NCBI RefSeq assembly: GCF_030317105.1 | Contig: NZ_JASZYG010000005.1 | Location: forward strand, 1 to 64,000 | From: Variovorax brevis | GTDB lineage: Bacteria; Pseudomonadota; Gammaproteobacteria; Burkholderiales; Burkholderiaceae_C | Reading direction: 5' to 3' | Length of the DNA stretch: 64,000 bases | Shown: positions 25,285-34,234 of the stretch, one piece after another | How the letters are laid out: every line of letters begins with the position of its first letter | Position numbering within the stretch: the stretch's first letter is position 1 | Notes under the pieces: model-generated | Told to the model about the DNA's origin: nothing | The model's input: only the letters and a program-made list of their open reading frames with translations | Database searches by the model: none | Translations under genes and position numbers: made by a program

Positions 25285-26607
25285 ATGAGTTCCACCGCCA
25301 CCCTCGCGCGTCCGCAGAGCGACGCCGCTGCAGTCACCAATGCCAGCCTGGATGCACGCCGCATCGCAGCCGCCCCGCGCGGCGTCGGCATCGGCTTTCC
25401 CATCTATGCGGCGCGAGCGCGCAACGCGGAGTTGTGGGACGTGGAGGGACGCCGCTACATCGACTTCGGCTCGGGCATCGCCGTGCTCAACACCGGCCAC
25501 TGCCATCCGCGCATCGTGGAAGCGATCCGCGCGCAACTCGATTGCTTCACGCACACGGCTTACCAGGTGGTCCCCTATGAAAGCTCGGTCGCGCTGGCCG
25601 AACGCCTGAATCGCCTCGCGCCCGGCACGCATGCGAAGAAGACCGCTTTCTTCACGACCGGCGCCGAGGCCGTGGAGAACGCCATCAAGATCGCGCGCTC
25701 GGCCACGCGACGTCCCGGCGTCATCGCGCTGACGGGCGGCTTTCATGGACGCACCTTCATGGGCATGGCGCTGACGGGCAAGGTGGCACCGTACAAGGCC
25801 GGCTTCGGCCCCTTCCCGGGTAGCATCTTCCACGTGCCGGCGCCGCAGGCGCTCAATGGCGTCACGGTCGACGATTCGCTGCGCGCCATCGAGCACCTGT
25901 TCAAGTCCGACATCGAGGCCGAGCAGGTCGCCGCGATCATCCTCGAGCCTGTGCAGGGCGAAGGCGGCTTCCATGTCGCGCCGCCTGAATTCATGCGCGC
26001 CCTGCGCGAAATCTGCGACCGCCACGGCATCCTGCTGATCGCCGACGAAATCCAGACCGGCTTCGCGCGCACCGGCAAACTGTTCGCCATGGAGCACTAC
26101 GACGTGCTGCCCGACCTGATGACCGTCGCCAAGAGCCTGGCGGGCGGCATGCCGCTGTCGGGCGTGATCGGCCGCGCAGAGATCATGGACGCGCCGGCGC
26201 CCGGCGGGCTCGGCGGCACCTACGCGGGCAACCCGCTCGCCATTGCGGCGGCCCACGCCGTGCTCGACGTGATCGAGGACGAGCGGTTGAACGAGCGCGC
26301 CGCCCATCTCGGCCAGCGCCTGACCGCGCACTTGCAAGCCTTGCGCCGCGAAGTGCCGCGCATTTCGGACGTGCGCGGGCTCGGCGCCATGGTGGCCATG
26401 GAATTCGCCACGGCCGACGGCAGCCCGGACCCGGCCCTCGCCAAGATGGTGCAACAGCGCGCGCAAGCGGCTGGCCTGCTGCTGCTGATCTGCGGCACAA
26501 ATGCCAATGTGATTCGATTCCTCTTCCCGTTGACCATCGAAGAGTCCATATTCGAGGAAGGCCTCGCCATTGTTTCGCGGGCTGTGCAAGGCTCAACAGC
26601 CAGTTAA
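25285..26607 (+). CDS. gabT: 4-Aminobutyrate (GABA) aminotransferase
   Basis: A 440-residue class III PLP aminotransferase. Diagnostic stretches: FDFGSGIAV-like YIDFGSGIAVLNTGHCHP, TTGAEAVENAIKIAR, EPVQGEGGF, IADEIQTGFARTGK and MTVAKSLAGGMPLSG with the PLP Lys. The start at ATG 25285 follows GAGAG; an upstream open frame to 25195 overlaps aruI and is rejected. It converts GABA released by GbuA to succinate semialdehyde. Related ornithine aminotransferases share these motifs, but the adjacent gabD favours GABA. Confidence 0.88.
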   Translation: MSSTATLARPQSDAAAVTNASLDARRIAAAPRGVGIGFPIYAARARNAELWDVEGRRYIDFGSGIAVLNTGHCHPRIVEAIRAQLDCFTHTAYQVVPYESSVALAERLNRLAPGTHAKKTAFFTTGAEAVENAIKIARSATRRPGVIALTGGFHGRTFMGMALTGKVAPYKAGFGPFPGSIFHVPAPQALNGVTVDDSLRAIEHLFKSDIEAEQVAAIILEPVQGEGGFHVAPPEFMRALREICDRHGILLIADEIQTGFARTGKLFAMEHYDVLPDLMTVAKSLAGGMPLSGVIGRAEIMDAPAPGGLGGTYAGNPLAIAAAHAVLDVIEDERLNERAAHLGQRLTAHLQALRREVPRISDVRGLGAMVAMEFATADGSPDPALAKMVQQRAQAAGLLLLICGTNANVIRFLFPLTIEESIFEEGLAIVSRAVQGSTAS

Positions 26608-26628
26608 CGCCAAGGAGATCGACCGACC

Positions 26629-28083
26629 ATGTTGAAACTGAAGGATTCCAGCCTGCTGCGCGAGCGGGTTTTCATCGCCGGCGAATGGATGGATGCGGAC
26701 TCGCGCGAGACCGTCCCCGTCGTCAACCCGGCCACCGGCGAGCAGATCGGCACCGTGCCGATGTGTGGCACCACCGAGACCGTGCGCGCCATCGAAGCGG
26801 CCGAAGTCGCGCAACGCGCCTGGGCACGGCGGCCGGCCAAGGAACGCTCGGCTATCCTGCGCAAGCTCAACGACCTGATGCTGGCCAATGTGGACGACTT
26901 GGCGCTCATCATGACCACCGAGCAGGGCAAGCCGCTGGCCGAGAGCAAGGGCGAGATCGCCTATGCGGCCTCGTTCATCGAGTGGTTCGCCGAAGAGGCG
27001 CGGCGCGTGTACGGCGACACCATTCCGGCGGCGCAGGCGGATCGCCGCATCCTTGCGCTGAAGCAGCCCGTGGGCGTCACGGCCGCGATCACGCCCTGGA
27101 ACTTCCCGACCGCGATGCTGACGCGCAAGGCCGGGCCGGCGCTGGCGGCGGGTTGCGCGATGGTGGTCAAGCCCGCGACGCAGACGCCTTTCTCGGCCCT
27201 TGCTTTTGCTGAACTCGCCGACCGGGCGGGCGTGCCCAAGGGACTGCTGTCGGTGTTGACCGGATCTGCATCGAAGATCGGCGGCGAGATGACGCGCAGC
27301 CCCATCGTGCGCAAGCTCAGCTTCACGGGCTCGACCGAGGTGGGGCGCACGCTGATGCGGCAGTCGGCCGACACCATCAAGAAGCTCTCGCTGGAACTGG
27401 GCGGCAACGCGCCTTTCATCGTGTTCGACGATGCGGACATCGACGCCGCGGTGGAAGGCGCGATGGTGTCGAAGTACCGCAACACCGGCCAGACCTGTGT
27501 CTGCGCCAACCGCATCCTTGTGCAGCGCGGCGTACTGGAGGCGTTCACGCAGAAGCTGGTGGAGAAGGTCAAGGCGCTGAAGGTGGGCGAGGGCACACAG
27601 CCCGGCGTGAACCAGGGGCCGCTGATCGACGACAAGGCCGTGGCCAAGATCGAGGAACACGTGGCCGATGCGCTGGCCAAGGGCGGCACCGTGCTGGCGG
27701 GTGGCAAGCGCCACGCGCTGGGCGGGCGCTTCTACGAACCCACCGTGATCGGCGGCGCGACGTCAGACATGCTGGTGGCGCACGAAGAAACCTTCGGCCC
27801 GCTCGCGCCCATCTTCGCCTTTGACACCGAGGACGAAGCACTGGCGATGGCGAACGCCACCGAGTTCGGCCTTGCGTCGTACTTCTACAGCCGCGACATC
27901 GGCCGGATCATGCGGGTTGCCGAACAGCTGGAGTGCGGCATCGTCGGTGTGAACACCGGCCTCATCTCCACGGCGGAGGCGCCGTTTGGAGGCGTCAAGC
28001 AATCGGGCTTGGGGCGGGAAGGTTCGAAGTACGGGCTGGATGACTATCTGGAGATCAAGTACGTGTGCCTCGCGGGGCTGTAG
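26629..28083 (+). CDS. gabD: Succinate-semialdehyde dehydrogenase
   Basis: A 484-residue ALDH of the GabD type: PWNFPTAMLTRKAGPALAAG, SFTGSTEVGRTLM, ELGGNAPFIVFDDAD and GQTCVCANR with the catalytic Cys and a neighbouring second Cys typical of GabD. AAGGAG precedes the ATG. It oxidises succinate semialdehyde to succinate, ending the arginine-pathway operon and feeding the TCA cycle. A REP-like inverted repeat lies directly downstream. Confidence 0.92.
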   Translation: MLKLKDSSLLRERVFIAGEWMDADSRETVPVVNPATGEQIGTVPMCGTTETVRAIEAAEVAQRAWARRPAKERSAILRKLNDLMLANVDDLALIMTTEQGKPLAESKGEIAYAASFIEWFAEEARRVYGDTIPAAQADRRILALKQPVGVTAAITPWNFPTAMLTRKAGPALAAGCAMVVKPATQTPFSALAFAELADRAGVPKGLLSVLTGSASKIGGEMTRSPIVRKLSFTGSTEVGRTLMRQSADTIKKLSLELGGNAPFIVFDDADIDAAVEGAMVSKYRNTGQTCVCANRILVQRGVLEAFTQKLVEKVKALKVGEGTQPGVNQGPLIDDKAVAKIEEHVADALAKGGTVLAGGKRHALGGRFYEPTVIGGATSDMLVAHEETFGPLAPIFAFDTEDEALAMANATEFGLASYFYSRDIGRIMRVAEQLECGIVGVNTGLISTAEAPFGGVKQSGLGREGSKYGLDDYLEIKYVCLAGL

Positions 28084-28125
28084 AGTGACTCGCTATGGCC
28101 ACGATGATTCGAACAAGGGTCTCGA

Positions 28126-28238
28126 CTCCCTCTCCCTCCGGGAGAGGGTTGGGGTGAGGGCACCGGGCGGTCAAAAGCGCGTGGTCATTGCATGGGCCCG
28201 GTGCCCCTCACCCAACCTCTCCCCGGAAGGGAGAGGAG
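28126..28238. repeat. REP-like inverted repeat pair
   Basis: Unit one (28126-28168) reads CTCCCTCTCC...GAGAGGGTTGGGGTGAGGGC; unit two (28196-28238) is its near-complement, GCCCGGTGCCCCTCACCC...GGGAGAGGAG. The ~43-bp arms differ at only a few places and are 27 bp apart, so a long hairpin is possible. The same family occurs between bchX and bchY. It separates convergent gabD and panC and may serve as a bidirectional terminator. Confidence 0.75.
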
Positions 28239-28324
28239 CAAGTCCGAGCAAACTCCGCGCTGCCGCAAAAGCCCGTGCTGGTGAGTGAGGCGTCAGTCGG
28301 CCCGAGCGCCATCAAGCCGTTCGC

Positions 28325-29155
28325 TCAACTGTCGATCTCGAGGTTGTCGATGAGCCGTGTCGTCCCAAGGCGCGCAGCAGCCAACGCAACCAGCGCCTCT
28401 CCGGATGCGGGCGCCTGCAAGTCGGCGCGTCGACGCAACACCAGGTAGTCTGGCTGCCAGCCGCGTTCCTGCAGCGCGCTCATGCCGCGCGCCTCGATCG
28501 CGGCAAAGTCACGCTCGCCTGAACGCACGGCCTCGGCCATCGCCTTGAGCGCGTTCGAAAGCTGTATGGCTTCCACACGCTCCGACTCGCTGAGATACCC
28601 GTTGCGCGAAGAAAGCGCCAGCCCGTCCTCGGCGCGCCGCGTTTCCGAGCCGACGATCTCGATGGGCAGCGCGAACTGTCGCACCATGTGGCGGATGACC
28701 ATCAACTGCTGGTAGTCCTTCTTTCCGAACACCGCCACGCGCGGTTGCACGCAGGAAAAGAGCTTCATCACGACAGTGCATACGCCGATGAAAAAGCCCG
28801 GCCGGAAGTGGCCTTCGAGGATGTCGGCCAGCGCCGGATCGGGATGCACCTTGCAGGTTTGCGGCTCGGGGTAGAGCACCTTTTCATCCGGCGCGAAGAG
28901 CAGGTCGCAGCCGGCCGCCTGCAACTTGGCACAGTCGCTGTCCCAGGTGCGCGGATAGGTGTCGAAGTCTTCGTGCGGCAGGAACTGCAAGCGGTTCACG
29001 AAGATGCTGGCGACCATCACGTCGCCCAGCGGCTTCGCTTGGCGCACCAGATCCAGATGGCCGTCGTGCAGGTTGCCCATGGTGGGCACGAAGGCGGGGC
29101 GTTGAAAGCCGGCCAGGTGTTCGCGCAGTTCGTCGATCGTGCGGGCGATATGCAT
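28325..29155 (-). CDS. panC: Pantothenate synthetase
   Basis: A 276-residue enzyme joining pantoate and beta-alanine with ATP. The HIGH-like loop appears as PTMGNLHDGHLDLVR near residue 24, and the KMSKS-like signature as LALSSRNGYLS. VASIFVNRLQF and FGKKDYQQLMVIR are family blocks. ATG 29155 is the first Met with family-like N-terminus MHIARTIDELR. It lies last in the nadB-panD-panB-panC minus-strand series, 41 bp after panB. Confidence 0.93.
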   Translation of the reverse strand: MHIARTIDELREHLAGFQRPAFVPTMGNLHDGHLDLVRQAKPLGDVMVASIFVNRLQFLPHEDFDTYPRTWDSDCAKLQAAGCDLLFAPDEKVLYPEPQTCKVHPDPALADILEGHFRPGFFIGVCTVVMKLFSCVQPRVAVFGKKDYQQLMVIRHMVRQFALPIEIVGSETRRAEDGLALSSRNGYLSESERVEAIQLSNALKAMAEAVRSGERDFAAIEARGMSALQERGWQPDYLVLRRRADLQAPASGEALVALAAARLGTTRLIDNLEIDS

Positions 29156-29196
29156 GTTCAGGTCTCGTTGAATCGAATGAAGGGTGGGCGCGCGGC

Positions 29197-30078
29197 TTAC
29201 CAGGCGTGCAGCCTGTCGTCCGGAAAACTGCCGTCCTTCACGGCGCCCACATAGGCTTGCAGCGCCTGCAGGATGCCGCCGCCCTCGGCCATGAAGTTGC
29301 GCACGAACTTCGGCATCTTGCCGAGGTTGATGCCCAGCATGTCGTGCAGCACCAGCACTTGGCCGGCCGTCGCGCGGCCGGCGCCGATGCCGATGGTCGC
29401 GCAGCGCGTGAGTTCTCCGGTCAACGCGGCGGCGAGCGTGGCGGGCACCATCTCCAGCACCATCATCGCGGCGCCCGCGTCCTGCAGTTCGAGTGCGTGC
29501 TGGCGCAAAACGGCAGCGGCTTCGCTGCCCTTGCCCTGCACGCGGTAGCCGCCCAGCGCATGCACTGTCTGCGGCGTGAGGCCCAAGTGCGCGCACACCG
29601 GAATGCCGCGATCCACCAGGAAGCGAACGGTGTCGGCGGTCCAGCCGCCGCCTTCGAGCTTGACCATGTGCGCGCCCGCCTGCATCAGCACCGTGGCACT
29701 GCGCAGCGCCTGTTCGCGAGACTCGTGATAACTGCCGAAGGGCAGGTCGGCAATCAGCCAGGCCGTGCCCTGCACGCGGTGCAGGCCGCGAAACACGCTT
29801 TCGGTGTGATAGCGCATGGTGTCGAGCGAGACGCCGACGGTGCTGTGCAGGCCCTGGCACACCATGCCGAGCGAATCGCCCACCAGCAAGCATTCCACGC
29901 CGGCCGCATCGGCCATGGCGGCGAAGGTCGCGTCGTAGGCGGTGAGCATGGTGATCTTCTCGCCGCGCGCGTGCATGTCGGCCAGGCGCGGCAGGCTCAA
30001 AGGCTTGCGCAGCGCCGGCGGCGAGGCGGGGGGCAGCGTGCCGTAGGGGCTCGCCGGTTCGTTGGTGGTGGCGGTCAT
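29197..30078 (-). CDS. panB: 3-Methyl-2-oxobutanoate hydroxymethyltransferase
   Basis: A 293-residue protein; the first ~25 residues are a variable lead before LSLPRLADMHARGEKITMLT. Conserved: TAYDATFAAMADAAGVE, LVGDSLGMV (Mg-binding Asp), VKLEGG, CAHLGLTPQ and GIGAG. It transfers a hydroxymethyl group from methylene-THF to 2-oxoisovalerate, first step of pantothenate synthesis. Between panD and panC on the same strand. Confidence 0.93.
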   Translation of the reverse strand: MTATTNEPASPYGTLPPASPPALRKPLSLPRLADMHARGEKITMLTAYDATFAAMADAAGVECLLVGDSLGMVCQGLHSTVGVSLDTMRYHTESVFRGLHRVQGTAWLIADLPFGSYHESREQALRSATVLMQAGAHMVKLEGGGWTADTVRFLVDRGIPVCAHLGLTPQTVHALGGYRVQGKGSEAAAVLRQHALELQDAGAAMMVLEMVPATLAAALTGELTRCATIGIGAGRATAGQVLVLHDMLGINLGKMPKFVRNFMAEGGGILQALQAYVGAVKDGSFPDDRLHAW

Positions 30079-30116
30079 GCGGGACGACTTGAAGGAAGAA
30101 GCAAAAGGCGCCGGGC

Positions 30117-30518
30117 TCAGGCGGCCACGGGCTCGCCGGACGCAGCCTGCACCGGGATGTGGGCGCGTTCTTCCTTGATGCGATTCGCGCCGTCGACGAA
30201 CACCAGCCGTGGCCGATGCGTGGCCACTTTCTCTTCAGGCACGAGGCCGAAGGCGGCAATGATGATCAGGTCGCCCACCGAGGCCTTGCGGGCGGCCGAA
30301 CCGTTCACCGAGATGATGCCGGTGCCGCGCTCGCCGCGGATGGCATAGGTCACGAAGCGCTCGCCGTTGTTGATGTTCCAGATGTGCACCTGCTCGTTCT
30401 CGACCATGCCGGCGGCGTCGAGCAGGTCTTCGTCGATGGCGCAGGAGCCTTCATAGTGGAGTTCGCAATCCGTCACGGCAACACGATGGATCTTCGACTT
30501 GAGCAGGGTACGAAACAT
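30117..30518 (-). CDS. panD: Aspartate 1-decarboxylase proenzyme
   Basis: A 133-residue pyruvoyl enzyme that makes beta-alanine. The self-cleavage site Gly24-Ser25 is visible in ELHYEGSCAID, and Tyr58-like NNGERFVTYAI plus NGSAARKASVGD are conserved. MFRTLLKSKIHR is the family start. Positioned 38 bp upstream of panB and 43 bp downstream of nadB, so all three steps to pantothenate from this branch are together. Confidence 0.94.
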   Translation of the reverse strand: MFRTLLKSKIHRVAVTDCELHYEGSCAIDEDLLDAAGMVENEQVHIWNINNGERFVTYAIRGERGTGIISVNGSAARKASVGDLIIIAAFGLVPEEKVATHRPRLVFVDGANRIKEERAHIPVQAASGEPVAA

Positions 30519-30561
30519 GGCGTGAAGTCTTTCTCTTGGAGAAGTAAAAGAAGGGAAGCGT

Positions 30562-32139
30562 TCAGATCGCCGACGGCACCAGGATGGTCGGCACCGCGGT
30601 GGCCGCGAGCGAGGGATAGTCGCGGCTGAAATGCAATCCGCGGCTCTCGTGGCGCGCCTGCGCCGAGCGCACGATCAGCTCGGCCACCTGCACCAGGTTG
30701 CGCAGTTCGAGCAGGTCTTGCGTGACACGGAAGTTGCCGTAGAACTCGTCGATCTCGCGCGAGAGCAAGGCGATGCGGTGCGCCGCGCGCTCCAGCCGCT
30801 TGTTGGTGCGCACGATGCCCACGTAGTCCCACATGAAGCGACGCAGTTCATCCCAGTTGTGCGAGAGCACGACGATCTCGTCCGCATCGGTCACGCGGCT
30901 CGGATCCCACGGCGGCACCTCGGCCACGCGGCGCGGCGGCGTGTCGGCAATGGCCTTGGCGGCGGCGCGCGCGAACACCATGCACTCGACCAGCGAATTG
31001 CTGGCCAGCCGGTTGGCGCCATGCAGGCCCGTACAGGCCGTCTCGCCGATGGCGTAGAGGCCGGGCAGGTCGGTGCGCCCGCTCAGGTCGCTCATCACGC
31101 CGCCGCAGGTGTAGTGCGCGGCGGGCACCACGGGAATGGGCTCGCGCGTGATGTCGATGCCCAGTTCGGCGCAGCGCGCGAGGATGTTCGGAAAGTGCTC
31201 GCGCAAAAACGCCGGGCTTTGATGCGAGATGTCCAGGTGCACGCAATCGAGGCCGTGCTTCTTCATCTCGAAATCGATGGCGCGCGCCACGATGTCGCGC
31301 GGTGCGAGTTCAGCGCGTTCGTCATGCGCGGGCATGAAGCGCGTGCCGTCGGGCAGCTTGAGTTGTCCGCCTTCGCCACGCACGGCTTCGCTGATGAGGA
31401 AGGACTTGGCGAAGGGGTGATAAAGGCAGGTCGGATGGAACTGGATGAACTCCATGTTCGACACGCGGCAGCCCGCGCGCCACGCTGCCGCGATGCCATC
31501 GCCTGTCGCAGTGTCGGGGTTGGTCGTGTAGAGGTAGACCTTGCCTGCGCCGCCGGTGGCCAGGATGGTGTGCGGCGCACGAAAAGCCACGACCTCGTCG
31601 GCCTCCGAGTCCAGCGCATACAGGCCGTGGCAGCCGATGTCGCCCAGGCCGAGCTTGGTTCCCGTGATCAGGTCGACCAGCGTGTGGCCCTCGAACAGCG
31701 TGATGTTCGGTGTACGACGCACCACGTCGATGAGGCAGCGCTGCACTGCTGCGCCGGTGGCGTCGGTGACGTGCGCAACGCGCCGCTGGCTGTGGCCACC
31801 TTCGCGTGTCAAATGCAATGCGCCATGTTCCTCGGAAAAGGGCACGCCGAGCGTACGCAGCCATTCGATCGCCTCGGGTGCATGTTCCACGACGAAACGC
31901 GTGGCGTCGAGGTCGCACAAGCCCGCGCCGGCCACCAGCGTGTCTTCCACGTGGGACTCGATGGTGTCGCCCTCGCCCAGCACCGCGGCAATGCCGCCCT
32001 GGGCCCACTGGCTGGCGCCATCGCTCAGGCTGCGCTTGGTGATCACGGCCACGCGATGCGTGCTGGCCAGGTGCACCGCGGCACTCAGTCCGGCAAGGCC
32101 GCTGCCAACGATGAGAACGTCGAAGTCGTGAGATGCCAT
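30562..32139 (-). CDS. nadB: L-aspartate oxidase
   Basis: A 525-residue FAD enzyme producing iminoaspartate for NAD synthesis. FAD motif VLIVGSGLAGLSAAVHLA at the N-terminus, the active-site blocks QFHPTCLYHP, EAVRGEGG and HYTCGGV, and GETACTGLHGANRLASNSLVE near the flavin. ATG 32139 gives the expected N-terminus but has no clear Shine-Dalgarno. First gene of the nadB-panD-panB-panC series; NadB and PanD both consume aspartate. The 226 bp between it and ccmI contain no recognised gene. Confidence 0.93.
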   Translation of the reverse strand: MASHDFDVLIVGSGLAGLSAAVHLASTHRVAVITKRSLSDGASQWAQGGIAAVLGEGDTIESHVEDTLVAGAGLCDLDATRFVVEHAPEAIEWLRTLGVPFSEEHGALHLTREGGHSQRRVAHVTDATGAAVQRCLIDVVRRTPNITLFEGHTLVDLITGTKLGLGDIGCHGLYALDSEADEVVAFRAPHTILATGGAGKVYLYTTNPDTATGDGIAAAWRAGCRVSNMEFIQFHPTCLYHPFAKSFLISEAVRGEGGQLKLPDGTRFMPAHDERAELAPRDIVARAIDFEMKKHGLDCVHLDISHQSPAFLREHFPNILARCAELGIDITREPIPVVPAAHYTCGGVMSDLSGRTDLPGLYAIGETACTGLHGANRLASNSLVECMVFARAAAKAIADTPPRRVAEVPPWDPSRVTDADEIVVLSHNWDELRRFMWDYVGIVRTNKRLERAAHRIALLSREIDEFYGNFRVTQDLLELRNLVQVAELIVRSAQARHESRGLHFSRDYPSLAATAVPTILVPSAI

Positions 32140-32365
32140 GAGGGAGCAACAAATGCGAGGCCGAACCCTGGACCTCAGATGGAAAAATGAATCGCTTCGG
32201 CCACCCGGCCAGCGGGCGAAAAGCAAGTCGAAATCGGTTTCAGCCGTTGTCTCCGAGGGATGAATTCGATGATTTCGAATGTGTCTCTGGAGCTTCGCAA
32301 GACGGCCATGATGTTCGGAGCGCGGCGAACTGTAGCACCGTCTCGATCCCCTGCCGGTCGAAGCG

Positions 32366-33232
32366 CTACTGACCGGAACCCATCGCCGCGCGGGCAGCCT
32401 GAAGTTGCGCGTCCATGTTGGCTGCGAACGCACCCGTCGGCACTTGCTCGCGTGCCCGGGTCCAGAAGTCGATGGCTGCGGCGAAGTCGTGGCGTTCGAA
32501 GGCATCCGATCCGGCCAGGGCAAGCGCCTTGGGATGGCGCGGCTGGATCCCGAGCGCCCGCTGGATGAGTCTTGCCGGCTCGCCGCGCGTGCTCCCGCCC
32601 TGCAACATGGCCAGCACATCCGCCTGGTCCACGAGCAAGACCGGATCGTCGGGCGCGACGGAAAGGGCGCGTGCAAACGCGCTGCTGGCCTTGTCGAAGC
32701 GATTCAGTGCCGCGTAGGAGCGCGCGACGAGCGCCCAGCCGGCCGCGTCGACCGTGCCGGCGCGCTGGCCTTGCATCTTTTGCTCCATGCTGTCGAGCAT
32801 GGATTCGGCTGCACGGGCTTCCGCTTCTTGCGCGGCCGCGGTTGAAGCGGCATCCATGCGGCTTGGCTGCAGGGCGGAAGGCTTGCCGAGATAGCCATAA
32901 ACGGCGAAAGCAAAAACAACGATCGCCAGCCCGAGCCCTGCGATCGACGTTCGTGATGGCCGCGAGAGCACCGACGACTTGTGTCCCGCAACGTCCGCAA
33001 GCACACGCTGCTCGATTTCACGGCGGCAGCGATCGCGTTCCATTGCGTCGATCCGCCCGGCTGCGAACTCTGCGTTCAGGTCAAGCAGTGCTTGCTGCAG
33101 GACCAGGAGGCTTGCCGCTCCCGGGGATGCGGGGTGGGATGCTTCCACACCGCGGCTTCGCAGCGGCACGACGAGCAACAGCCACGCCATCACCGTCATG
33201 CCGGCGGCCGCGCACCAAAACAGCAAGTTCAC
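32366..33232 (-). CDS. ccmI: Cytochrome c maturation protein CcmI
   Basis: A 288-residue apocytochrome c chaperone. Two hydrophobic helices (residues ~5-25 and ~95-115) flank a cytoplasmic loop, then a periplasmic TPR domain with repeats such as GWALVARSYAALNRFDKASS and ALAGSDAFERHDFAAAIDFW. The start overlaps ccmH by 4 bp. Last gene of the ccmABCDEFGHI operon. It presents c-type apocytochromes such as PufC to the haem ligation complex. Confidence 0.88.
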   Translation of the reverse strand: MNLLFWCAAAGMTVMAWLLLVVPLRSRGVEASHPASPGAASLLVLQQALLDLNAEFAAGRIDAMERDRCRREIEQRVLADVAGHKSSVLSRPSRTSIAGLGLAIVVFAFAVYGYLGKPSALQPSRMDAASTAAAQEAEARAAESMLDSMEQKMQGQRAGTVDAAGWALVARSYAALNRFDKASSAFARALSVAPDDPVLLVDQADVLAMLQGGSTRGEPARLIQRALGIQPRHPKALALAGSDAFERHDFAAAIDFWTRAREQVPTGAFAANMDAQLQAARAAMGSGQ

Positions 33233-33717
33233 TTCACGCCCGCGCCGTCTTCAAGGAGGGCTTGCGCGTGCAAGCGTTCATCATCGCTCAGGTCGGCGGG
33301 CGCTCCACTGCCAGCTTGTTTGCGCAGGCCGAGAAAGAGCGACAAGAGCGCACCGACCAGGAAGGCGAACGGGCCCATCCACAGGACCAGCGTGCGCAAT
33401 TCCCACATCGGCTTGTAGAGAACGAATTCGCCGTAGCGGGCCACCATGAAATCCAGGACCTGCTGGCGCGACTGACCTTCCGAGAGCATCCGTCCGATCC
33501 GCTTGCGCAGGTCTGCGGCCAGCGCCGATTGCGACGCGGCGAGCGTCTCGTTCTGGCAGACGAGGCAGCGAAGCTCTTCCGCGACCTGCATCACGCGCGT
33601 CTCGAGCGCCGGGTCGTCTGCCAGGGGCAAGGCCTCCACGGCGTGCGCTGAGTTGCCCATGCACATCGCCAATGCCATGGTCCAGGTGGCGAGCATTCGT
33701 TGCGTTGTCTTAGCCAT
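33229..33717 (-). CDS. ccmH: Cytochrome c maturation protein CcmH
   Basis: A 162-residue membrane-anchored thiol reductase with signal peptide ending near NSAHAVEA and the redox motif LRCLVCQNE near residues 50-58. One helix follows (TLVLWMGPFAFLVGALLSLFLG). It reduces apocytochrome CxxCH cysteines before haem ligation. The start overlaps the end of ccmG by 8 bp. Confidence 0.92.
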   Translation of the reverse strand: MAKTTQRMLATWTMALAMCMGNSAHAVEALPLADDPALETRVMQVAEELRCLVCQNETLAASQSALAADLRKRIGRMLSEGQSRQQVLDFMVARYGEFVLYKPMWELRTLVLWMGPFAFLVGALLSLFLGLRKQAGSGAPADLSDDERLHAQALLEDGAGVK

Positions 33718-34234
33718 TGAGTTTCCTCACGAGCGGAATGATGGTCTCGCGCAGCGCTTGCGGCGTCAGCGGACCTGCGAGCTTGTGGCGGATCACGCCT
33801 TGCTTGTCGATCACGAAGGTCTCCGGGACGCCGTACACGCCGAAGTCGATGCCCACGAGTCCGTCCGAGTCTGACAAGGACGCAACGTAGGGATTGCCCA
33901 GGCGCTGCAGCCAGTTCGCAGCATCGGAAGCCTTGTCCTTGTAGTTGAGGCCGTAGATGGGGACGACGCGGGCCGCGGCCAGGTCGCGCACCACCTCGTG
34001 CTCGAGTCGGCACGCCACGCACCACGAAGCCCAGACGTTCAGCACCCAGACCTGGCCGCGCAGGTCGTTCGCGGTCAACGCGCGTCCTGGCGCGTCGAGC
34101 AGCGGCAGGCTGAAGGCGGGTGCCGGCTTGCCAATGAGCGGCGAAGGCACTTCGCGCGGATGCAGTGTGAGGCCCGCCGCCATGAAAGCGATCAGCACGA
34201 AGAACACAACAAGGGGCAGTGCGAAGCGCTTCAT
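33710..34234 (-). CDS. ccmG: Thiol:disulfide interchange protein CcmG/DsbE
   Basis: A 174-residue thioredoxin-fold protein with N-terminal anchor ALPLVVFFVLIAFMAAGLTL, the active site WASWCVACR, and the cis-Pro loop GVPETFVID. It delivers electrons to CcmH or apocytochrome in the periplasm. The ATGA overlap with ccmF fixes the start at 34234. Confidence 0.93.
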   Translation of the reverse strand: MKRFALPLVVFFVLIAFMAAGLTLHPREVPSPLIGKPAPAFSLPLLDAPGRALTANDLRGQVWVLNVWASWCVACRLEHEVVRDLAAARVVPIYGLNYKDKASDAANWLQRLGNPYVASLSDSDGLVGIDFGVYGVPETFVIDKQGVIRHKLAGPLTPQALRETIIPLVRKLNG

